Origin: Micromonospora arida
Lineage (GTDB): Bacteria > Actinomycetota > Actinomycetes > Mycobacteriales > Micromonosporaceae
Direction: 5' to 3'
Length of the DNA: 54,240 nucleotides
NCBI RefSeq assembly: GCF_003857035.1
Contig: NZ_QGSY01000234.1
Span: 1 to 54,240, forward strand
The notes beneath the pieces are model-generated. The model ran no database searches and was not told the origin of the DNA. It was given only the letters and a program-made list of their open reading frames with translations. The stretch's first letter is position 1, and each line of letters starts with the position of its first letter. The translations under genes were made by a program, and so were the position numbers. This document shows positions 48,180-54,240 of this stretch, piece after piece.

Positions 48180-49436
48180 TCAGCCGGCGCGCAGCTCGTC
48201 CAGCACGGCGCCGGCGGCGCGCCAGCCGCTGGTGAGAGCGCCCTGGATCGATGGGCTGTCCCGGTGGTCACCGGCCACGAACAGGCCCTCCCCCAGCGCC
48301 ACCGGCTTGCGCAGCCGTCCCTGCGGCGGCGGTGCGGCGGGCAGCGCCTCGGGGATCGCCACGGTGGTGAGGTGCGTCCAGTCGGCGGTGGAGCGGCCGT
48401 ACAGCCGGGTCAACTCGGCCCGGATGGTCGGCTCGGGTGGGGCCGTCGGGCCGACCACCGAGGTGGCGATGAGGTGCCGTCCGGCGGGCGCGTACGTCGC
48501 GGCGGCGTTGCTGAGCACCACAGTGTTGGCGACGAGTTCGCGTCGGTCGCCGTCGACGAGCAGGATCGGCTCGGTAAGCGGCGGCTCCGGCGCGCTGTGG
48601 TAGTAGGTGGTGTAGCTGTGCATGCGTACCGTCGCCAGGGCTGGCAGCAGCGCGGCCGCGGCGGGCGGGTCGACGGCGACCAAGACGGCCCGGCAGCGGA
48701 TGTCGCCGGCCTGGGTGCGGACCCGGCCCGGGGTGACCTCCGCGACCGGGGTGTCCAGGTCGAGCAGGTCGGCGGGCAGCGGCGCGGCGACGGCCCGGGG
48801 CAGTGCGGCCATCCCTTCGGCGGGCAGGCCGATCCTGCCGCGGGCGAAGGAGCGCAGCACCATCGCCAGCACGTGACTGGAGGTGGAGAGTTCCCGGTCG
48901 ATGAACACACCGGACAGGAACGGTCGCAGCAGCTCCTCGATGATCGCGTCGGAGAGGCCGGCGCGGCGCAGCGCCGTCTCGGCGCTGGTCTCCGGCGCGG
49001 CGAGCAGCCGGGACGCGGGGAGGGTGGCGCAACCGGTGGCGAGGGCGGCGAAGCGCAGCCGGTCGAGCAGGGAACCGACGCCGGCGAGCGCGGTGCCGGG
49101 CCCGCCGGTCGGTTCGCGCAGCGGGTTGACCAGCCGCAGCAGCTTGTCGCCCTTGCGGACCAGCACACCGGAGGTGAAGTAGCCGAGGTTGAGCTGGTCG
49201 ATGTCGAGCAGCGTGCCGAGCCGGGGGTAGGCGGTGTTGAGCACCTGGAAGCCCCGGTCGATGAGGTGACCGTCGACCACGTCGGTGGCGACCCGGCCGC
49301 CGAGCCGACCCTCGGCCTCCACCAACCGCCACGGCACGCCGGCGCGGTGCAGCCGGCGGGCGGCGGCGAGACCGGCCAGACCGCCGCCGACGATGACCAC
49401 ATCGGTTTCAGCCAGCACCGCGCGCCTCCCGCTCAC
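48180..49436 (-). CDS. FAD-dependent amine-oxidase/phytoene-desaturase-like oxidoreductase
   Basis: A 418-aa FAD enzyme of the flavin amine oxidase group. Rossmann motif VVIVGGGLAGLAAARRL and ERxGGR-like EAEGRLGGRVATD at the N-terminus, a substrate domain rich in hydrophobic helices, and a C-terminal FAD motif GLFVAGDHRDSPSIQGALTS. No signal peptide. Substrate unknown; relatives act on phytoene, protoporphyrinogen or amines. Its start overlaps the 3' end of the MMPL gene by 29 nt, so the two are co-transcribed. Confidence 0.88.
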   Translation of the reverse strand: MSGRRAVLAETDVVIVGGGLAGLAAARRLHRAGVPWRLVEAEGRLGGRVATDVVDGHLIDRGFQVLNTAYPRLGTLLDIDQLNLGYFTSGVLVRKGDKLLRLVNPLREPTGGPGTALAGVGSLLDRLRFAALATGCATLPASRLLAAPETSAETALRRAGLSDAIIEELLRPFLSGVFIDRELSTSSHVLAMVLRSFARGRIGLPAEGMAALPRAVAAPLPADLLDLDTPVAEVTPGRVRTQAGDIRCRAVLVAVDPPAAAALLPALATVRMHSYTTYYHSAPEPPLTEPILLVDGDRRELVANTVVLSNAAATYAPAGRHLIATSVVGPTAPPEPTIRAELTRLYGRSTADWTHLTTVAIPEALPAAPPPQGRLRKPVALGEGLFVAGDHRDSPSIQGALTSGWRAAGAVLDELRAG

Positions 49437-51531
49437 CGTTCGCCCGGGACAACCGGCCCGGCCACCAGATCTTCGGCCCGATGTCGTACGCGAGTGCGGG
49501 CACCAGCAGCGACCGGACGATGATGGTGTCGATCAGTACCCCGATCGCGACCGCCGTACCCAGCTCGACGAGCACCACCAGGGGCAGGACGGCGAGGGCG
49601 GAGAACGTCGCGGCGAGCACGATGCCGGCTGAGGTGATCACCCCGCCGGTGACGGCGAGGCCGGCGAGCACCCCGGCGCGGGTGCCGCGCTTGACCGACT
49701 CTTCGCGGACCCGACTCATCAGGAAGATGTTGTAGTCGATGCCGAGCGCGACCAGGAAGACGAACGCGAACAGCGGGAACGACGAGTCCACGCCGGGGAA
49801 GTCGAAGACGTGGCGGAACAGCAGCGCGCAGAGGCCGAGGGTCGCCCCGAAGCTGAGCAGCACGGTGGCGATCAGCAGCAGCGGGGCGAGCAGCGCACGC
49901 AGCAGCAGGGCCAGGATGACCGCGATGACCACCAGCACGACCGGAATGATGACGTTCTGGTCGCGCTTGGCGGCGTCCGAGGTGTCCACGTTGATCGCGG
50001 TGAAGCCGCCTACCACCGCGTCCGCGCCGGGCACCTGGTGTACGGCCACCCGCAGCTCGCGGATGGTCCGCTCGGCGCCGTCGCTGTCGGGTGGGTCGGC
50101 CAGGGTCGCGTCCAGTTGCACCCGCCCGTCGACCACCTTCGGGGTGGCGTTCTCCTCGGGTGGGCCGGTCTGCGGGCCGGCCGTGAGCGGACGGACGTCG
50201 GCCACGCCGGGCACGTCCTTCGCCACCTGGGCGACCTGCCGGGCGGTCTGCTCGGTGGTGAAGATGGTGGCCGGGCTGCCGGTGCCGCCCGGGTAGTGCC
50301 GGGCGATCACCTCCTCGCCGTCGACCGAGTCGGTGCGCTGGGTGAACAGGTCGGACTGGCCGAGGGTGGTGGCGCCGAGCTGGGTGAGGCCGAGCGTCAG
50401 GAGGGCCAGCACGACGGCGGTGCTCAGCCAGATCGGGCGGGCGTGCCGGGCCACGAAGCCGGCGACGCGGCTCCAGATGCCGTGTTCGGCCCGCGGGTCG
50501 GCCTGGTCGGCTCGGGGCCGTCGCGGCCAGAACGCCCACCGTCCGCCGAGCACCAGCAGCGCGGGTAGGAAGGTGAGCATCACCAGCAGGGTGGCGGCGA
50601 TGCCGATGGCGGCGACCGGGCCGAGTGCCCGGTTGGAGTTGAGGCTGGACAGCAGCAGGCAGAGCAGGCTGACGATGACAGTGCCGCCGGACGCGATGAT
50701 GGCCGGCGCGGCGCCCTTCCAGGCGGTCTTCATGGCGTCCCACGGGCGGTCGTGCCGGTGCAGCTCCTCCCGGTAGCGGGCGATCAGCAGCAACGCGTAG
50801 TCAGTGCCGGCGCCGAAGACCAGCACGGTGAGGATGCCCTGGGCCTGCCCGTTGAGCTTGACCACGTCCGCGTCGGCCAGCAGGTAGACGAAGACCGAGG
50901 CGAGGGCGTACGACATCCCGGCGGCGAGCAGCGGGAAGATCCAGAGGACCGGGCTGCGGTAGACGATCAGCAGGATGACCAGCACCACGACCAGGGTGAC
51001 CAGCAGCAGTGGTCCGTCGATGGCGGAGAAGACCTCGATCAGGTCGGCGAGCAGACCGGCCGGGCCGGAGACGTCCACTGTGAGGCCGTCCCGGTCACCG
51101 CCGGTGATGTCGCGCAGTTGCTCGACGACAGCGCCGATCTCCTCGCCCTCGGCGTCGTCCGCCGGTACGACGACCTGGAGTGCCTGGCCGTCGTCGCTCG
51201 GGATGGGCGGGGGCAGTGGGGTGACCACGCCGGGGATCTGGGCGAACCGGGCGGCGTCGGCGCTCACCCGTTGCCGGTCCGCGTCGGTGATCCCGGAGGG
51301 CCGCTCGTAGACGACCAGAGCCGGGATGGTCTGCCGGTCGACGAACTCGCCGGCGAGGTCCTGGGCGCGGGTCGCCTCGGCGTCGGTGGGCAGGAAGGCG
51401 GCGTTGTCGTTGGTGGCGACCTCGCTGAGGCGCCCCGCGTACGGGCCGGACACGCCGCCGATCACCAACCAGGCCAGCACGACCGCCACGGCGACCAGCG
51501 TGGCCCTGCCGCCTCGTCCGGACATCCGCAC
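49408..51531 (-). CDS. MMPL-family RND transporter
   Basis: A 707-aa polytopic exporter with the two-half RND/MMPL plan: about 12 transmembrane helices and two large extracytoplasmic loops. Each half has the conserved central motif: GAGTDYALLLIARYREE and LGIDYNIFLMSRVREES. MMPL proteins move lipids or hydrophobic compounds, powered by proton flow. GTG at 51531 or ATG at 51525 could start it; a GGGGTGAG stretch lies upstream. It is followed, with a 29-nt overlap, by the FAD oxidoreductase gene, which may supply or modify the cargo. Confidence 0.92.
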   Translation of the reverse strand: MRMSGRGGRATLVAVAVVLAWLVIGGVSGPYAGRLSEVATNDNAAFLPTDAEATRAQDLAGEFVDRQTIPALVVYERPSGITDADRQRVSADAARFAQIPGVVTPLPPPIPSDDGQALQVVVPADDAEGEEIGAVVEQLRDITGGDRDGLTVDVSGPAGLLADLIEVFSAIDGPLLLVTLVVVLVILLIVYRSPVLWIFPLLAAGMSYALASVFVYLLADADVVKLNGQAQGILTVLVFGAGTDYALLLIARYREELHRHDRPWDAMKTAWKGAAPAIIASGGTVIVSLLCLLLSSLNSNRALGPVAAIGIAATLLVMLTFLPALLVLGGRWAFWPRRPRADQADPRAEHGIWSRVAGFVARHARPIWLSTAVVLALLTLGLTQLGATTLGQSDLFTQRTDSVDGEEVIARHYPGGTGSPATIFTTEQTARQVAQVAKDVPGVADVRPLTAGPQTGPPEENATPKVVDGRVQLDATLADPPDSDGAERTIRELRVAVHQVPGADAVVGGFTAINVDTSDAAKRDQNVIIPVVLVVIAVILALLLRALLAPLLLIATVLLSFGATLGLCALLFRHVFDFPGVDSSFPLFAFVFLVALGIDYNIFLMSRVREESVKRGTRAGVLAGLAVTGGVITSAGIVLAATFSALAVLPLVVLVELGTAVAIGVLIDTIIVRSLLVPALAYDIGPKIWWPGRLSRANGEREARGAG

Positions 51532-51637
51532 TCACCCCAAGGATCGACGCATCAATCGACGCAGCGGTAGCCTCAGTCGACATCGACCATCCTGCCGGGC
51601 AAGCAGGTCCAGGGTGGGTGAAACGGGGTCACACACA

Positions 51638-51671
51638 CGAAAACGCCCGTCGGCCGGTGGCTGACGGGCGT
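51638..51671 (-). terminator. Intrinsic terminator of tRNA-Asn
   Basis: 51659-51671 and 51643-51655 form a 13-bp stem with one mismatch and a 3-nt loop, followed on the minus strand by a short T-run (TTTTCG). It lies 12 nt after the tRNA 3' end. Confidence 0.7.
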
Positions 51672-51682
51672 ACGTGGAAAAG

Positions 51683-51755
51683 CTCCCCCGATTGGACTCG
51701 AACCAATAACCTGCCGGTTAACAGCCGGCTGCTCTGCCAATTGAGCTACAGGGGA
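51683..51755 (-). tRNA. tRNA-Asn (anticodon GTT)
   Basis: Minus-strand cloverleaf: acceptor TCCCCTG / CGGGGGA, D-arm AGCTCAATTGGCAGAGC, anticodon loop CTGTTAA, T-arm TTGGTTCGAGTCCAA, discriminator G. The CCA end is not encoded (GCTTTT follows). A terminator hairpin follows at 51638-51671. Confidence 0.92.
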
Positions 51756-52017
51756 TCGTGCTCCGCTCGACTTCGGATCTCCCCCGACGCCGTGCGACGG
51801 GACAAGAGTACAGGACATCCCCCGGTGGTGGTCCAGTGGGTTGCCTCCCCGCCGTCGCATTGACAATAGGGGTAAATCGCCATCCCGACACAAGCATGCT
51901 TGAGCGGAGAGCAGGATGGGTAGTTAGCTGCGGACAGAGGACGCAGGCGCGAACAGGTCGCCTTCCGACGGGGCAACTCGACGGGGCGACGGCGCGTCAG
52001 GTACGGAAGGAGCCGCC

Positions 52018-52428
52018 ATGCGCGGAAAGATCATGTTTCTTGGCGGGCTGGCTGCGGGATTCGTCCTGGGCGCCCGTGCCGGCCGGGAAAAGTACGAGGA
52101 GCTCGTTGTTCGGGGCCGCAAGGTGCTCGACCACCCGACCGTCCAGGAGGCGGCCGGGGTCGCGCAGGCCCAGGCCAACAAGCTCTACAGCGAGGGCAAG
52201 GACAAGCTCGGCCAGACCAAACTGGGCGAGAAGCTGGGCAACGGCAACGGCAACGGCAGCACCGGCAAGCAGGAGCTGACCGCAGCCGACGACGCGTTCG
52301 CCGGCACGCCCGCCACCATGGGCGCCAAGGCGGGCACCAGCACGGTCGGCACGACCTCCGGGTCGCCGTCGTCCACGAACCCCCGCACCAAGCCGTCCGG
52401 CTCGGGCACGAACGCCAGCACGCTCTGA
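52018..52428 (+). CDS. YtxH-like small protein
   Basis: A 136-aa protein with a short hydrophobic N-terminus (MFLGGLAAGFVLGARAGREK) followed by a helical region (YEELVVRGRKVLDHPTVQEA) and a Gly/Ser/Thr-rich disordered tail from about 78. It matches the YtxH-type membrane-associated stress protein pattern that is widespread in actinobacteria. Role not established. ATG at 52018 with GGAAGGAG upstream. It is followed by a strong hairpin. Confidence 0.8.
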   Translation: MRGKIMFLGGLAAGFVLGARAGREKYEELVVRGRKVLDHPTVQEAAGVAQAQANKLYSEGKDKLGQTKLGEKLGNGNGNGSTGKQELTAADDAFAGTPATMGAKAGTSTVGTTSGSPSSTNPRTKPSGSGTNASTL

Positions 52429-52431
52429 CCA

Positions 52432-52493
52432 ACCGCACGTCGACGGGCCGGTCGCCGCAGGGCGACCGGCCCGTGGTCTGTCCGACGTGCGGT
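52432..52493. terminator. Two-tier bidirectional hairpin
   Basis: Outer arms ACCGCACGTCG (52432-52442) with 52483-52493 (11 bp, perfect), inner arms ACGGGCCGGTCGCC (52443-52456) with 52461-52474 (14 bp, perfect), 4-nt loop. It separates the convergent YtxH-like and isomerase genes and ends on the isomerase stop codon. Confidence 0.8.
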
Positions 52494-53500
52494 CAGTCCT
52501 TGCTGCTGAACGCCGCGTCGAAGGCGGCGCTCGGTGCGTCGAAGGCGAGCCGGCGGACGAACTGCAACGCCTCCGGGGCACCGACCAGCCGGTCCATGCC
52601 GGCGTCCTCCCACTCGACTGAGATCGGGCCGGTATAGCCGATCGCGTTCAACGCGCGGAAGCAGTCCTCCCAGGGCACGTCGCCGTGACCGGTGGAGACG
52701 AAGTCCCACCCGCGCCGCAGGTCGGCCCAGGGCAGGTGCGAGGCGAGCCGGCCACGGCGGCCATCCCCGGTACGCACCTTCGCGTCCTTGCAGTCCACGT
52801 GGTAGATCCGGTCGGCGAAGTCGAAGATGAAGTTCACCGGGTCCAGCTCCTGCCACACGAAGTGCGACGGGTCCCAGTTCAGACCGAACGCGGGCCGGTT
52901 GCCGATCGCCTCCAGCGTCCGCTTCGTCGTCCAGTAGTCGTACGCGATCTCACTGGGGTGCACCTCGTGCGCGAACCGCACGCCCACCTCGTCGAACACG
53001 TCGAGGATGGGGTTCCACCGGTCGGCGAAGTCCTGGTAGCCGCGCTCGATCATCGACGGCGGCACCGGCGGGAACATCGCGAGGGTGTGCCAGATCGACG
53101 AACCGGTGAAGCCGACGACCGTCTTGACCCCGAGCTTCGCCGCCGCCCGCGCGGTGTCCTTGATCTCCTCGGCGGCCCGCTGACGAACCCCCTCGGGCTC
53201 CCCGTCGCCCCAGATGCGGCCGGGCAGAATGTCCTGGTGCCGCTCGTCGATCGGGTGGTCGCAGACCGCCTGACCAACCAGGTGGTTGGAGATCGTGAAG
53301 ACCTCAAGGTTGTGCTTCGCGAGGGTTTCCCGCTTGCGCTCGACGTACGAGTCGTCGGCGAGCGCCTTGTCGACCTCGAAGTGGTCGCCCCAGCAGGCGA
53401 TCTCCAGACCGTCGTAGCCCCACTCGGAGGCGAGCCGGCAGACCTCCTCGAACGGAAGATCAGCCCACTGGCCGGTGAAGAGCGTGATGGGTCGCGCCAT
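52493..53500 (-). CDS. Sugar phosphate isomerase/epimerase-type TIM barrel protein
   Basis: A 335-aa xylose-isomerase-like (AP endonuclease 2) TIM barrel. It shows LTLFTGQWADLPFEEVCRLA-like opening (MARPITLFTG), GLNWDPSHFVWQ, HVDCKDAKV, a metal-site pattern ISVEWEDAGM and FAHEVHPSEIAYD. Such enzymes isomerise sugars or inositol derivatives; substrate unknown. ATG at 53500 with AGAAGGA upstream; the open frame upstream is unsupported. Convergent with the YtxH-like gene. Confidence 0.9.
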   Translation of the reverse strand: MARPITLFTGQWADLPFEEVCRLASEWGYDGLEIACWGDHFEVDKALADDSYVERKRETLAKHNLEVFTISNHLVGQAVCDHPIDERHQDILPGRIWGDGEPEGVRQRAAEEIKDTARAAAKLGVKTVVGFTGSSIWHTLAMFPPVPPSMIERGYQDFADRWNPILDVFDEVGVRFAHEVHPSEIAYDYWTTKRTLEAIGNRPAFGLNWDPSHFVWQELDPVNFIFDFADRIYHVDCKDAKVRTGDGRRGRLASHLPWADLRRGWDFVSTGHGDVPWEDCFRALNAIGYTGPISVEWEDAGMDRLVGAPEALQFVRRLAFDAPSAAFDAAFSSKD

Positions 53501-53712
53501 TGTCCTTCTCCCCTGATGTGATGGGGATTCCTTGTGCGGACCGGGGCGAGGGTGACCGGACGTGCGCGGCACCCGAGCGGTCACCGGTGGGTGCGGAACA
53601 CACCTGAGCCCGGCGGGTTGCGCCTCCCACCGGGTCACCGGCCACCAGCACGGTCGCCGACCCCCACCCTATTTCCGCAGTGCCCCATCGGGGAAGCCCC
53701 GCAGTCGGCCGA

Positions 53713-54240
53713 TCATCCGATCATTTCCTCGGGCGCGGGCAGGACAGCCCGTACGGTGAAGCCGCCACCGGCGCGCGGGCCGGCCGAGAACGTGCCGCCG
53801 AGCCGCTCGGCGCGCCTGCGTACCCCGAGCAGACCCCGACCGGCGCCCTGGGTGCCGCCGCCGGACGCAGCGGGACCGGCGCCCTCGTCGCGGACCTCGA
53901 TGGTGATGCCCGCGGCGTCGTAGCGCAGGCGGACCCCGACCGGCGCGCCCGGCGCGTGCCGGCACGCGTTGGTCAGCGCTTCCTCGATGATCCGGTACGC
54001 CACCACGTCGACCGGGCCGGGCAGCGGCCGGGGTTGCCCGGCCATGGTCCAGCGCACCGGTTGACCGGCGGTGAAGCCCTCCACCAGCGCGTCGAGACGG
54101 TTCAGGCTGGGCGCCGGCTCGGACGGGTCGTCGGGCTCATCGGCCCGGCCCAGCGCACCGAGCAGCTGATGGCCTCGCGCCAGCACCGTCCCACGCCACT
54201 GCGCGAACAACCCCATGCAGGTCAAGTTACGGCAGCCACC
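53713..54240 (-). CDS. Sensor histidine kinase, 3' part (cut by window edge)
   Basis: The frame stays open to the window edge, so the 5' part lies outside. The visible 175 codons hold the end of the dimerisation region (RGHQLLGALGRADEP) and a HATPase_c domain: YRIIEEALTNACRHAPGAPV (N box), EVRDEGAGPAASGG (G1) and GRGLLGVRRRAERLGGTF (G2). The phosphoacceptor His is not in the visible part. It resembles NarL-partner kinases. The leftmost visible residues before LLGALG match the family poorly, so decay cannot be excluded. Confidence 0.75.
   Translation of the reverse strand, partial: GGCRNLTCMGLFAQWRGTVLARGHQLLGALGRADEPDDPSEPAPSLNRLDALVEGFTAGQPVRWTMAGQPRPLPGPVDVVAYRIIEEALTNACRHAPGAPVGVRLRYDAAGITIEVRDEGAGPAASGGGTQGAGRGLLGVRRRAERLGGTFSAGPRAGGGFTVRAVLPAPEEMIG

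Noticed and set aside
47707..48180. Integration site at the CAU tRNA
   Set aside because: No direct repeat of the tRNA 3' end and no integrase gene in view.
51618..51863. Open frame with DWTRTNNLPVNSRLLCQLSY
   Set aside because: It is the antisense of tRNA-Asn and its flank.
1..54240. CRISPR array, insertion sequence or rRNA genes
   Set aside because: No regularly spaced repeats, transposase-like frames or rRNA-like sequence were seen on either strand.

Overview
The window is GC-rich actinobacterial DNA, most likely from Micromonospora or a close relative (inference). The evidence is strong G/C bias at codon third positions, a meso-diaminopimelate-type MurE, a MurT/GatD pair next to the division cluster, a SARP regulator, F420-type oxidoreductases, and many genes whose -10 box lies 6-7 nt before the start codon (leaderless mRNAs).

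Layout. 0.16-8.8 kb (minus strand): the front half of the dcw cluster, mraZ-rsmH-ftsL-ftsI-murE-murF-mraY. Several junctions overlap by 4 nt, and an 18-bp-arm hairpin follows mraY. The mraZ promoter carries three MraZ-type boxes at 10-bp spacing; two more boxes face the other way towards murT. 9.2-13.2 kb (plus): murT-gatD (lipid II glutamate amidation), coupled to an unusual gene that joins a TVP38/DedA-type membrane domain to a complete secreted alpha-amylase. 13.2-17.7 kb: an L,D-transpeptidase, then a DesR/DesK-like two-component system and an ABC-2 exporter in one minus-strand operon. 17.8-24.5 kb: alpha/beta hydrolase, M50-CBS protease, alditol-oxidase-like flavoenzyme, PH-like membrane protein, small DxDxDG-repeat protein, F420-type luciferase-like oxidoreductase and an ArsR/SRPBCC pair.

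24.5-33 kb is accessory: a split Ig-like/glycoside-hydrolase-like locus, CMD protein, Uma2 nuclease, aldo/keto reductase with a TetR regulator, acetyltransferase, an HTH gene bracketed by two similar palindromes, MFS exporter, HD protein and an ECF41-like sigma factor beside an NDH-2-like flavoprotein. 34-46 kb is rich in unknown genes: a HAD phosphatase fused to an Imm21-like immunity domain, two tandem paralogous exported proteins sharing a GKD repeat beside a large SARP-NB-ARC-TPR regulator, a RibD/DHFR-like reductase, a small P-loop kinase, several small membrane proteins and a duplicated gene fragment. 46-54 kb: SDR with a TetR regulator across a long palindrome, a CAU-anticodon tRNA (probably Ile2), a FAD amine-oxidase-like enzyme overlapping an MMPL transporter, tRNA-Asn, a YtxH-like protein, a sugar isomerase-like protein and the 3' part of a histidine kinase cut by the window edge.

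The cell-wall genes form one functional theme: lipid II precursor synthesis (MurE, MurF, MraY), its amidation (MurT/GatD), septal crosslinking (FtsI with FtsL) and 3-3 crosslinking (L,D-transpeptidase), with MraZ as likely local regulator. Most of the rest are small regulator-enzyme or regulator-transporter pairs whose operators can be read directly. The most unusual items are the TVP38-amylase fusion, the HAD-Imm21 fusion, the palindrome-bracketed HTH gene, the SARP-linked GKD-repeat exported pair, and the recurrent leaderless promoter geometry.
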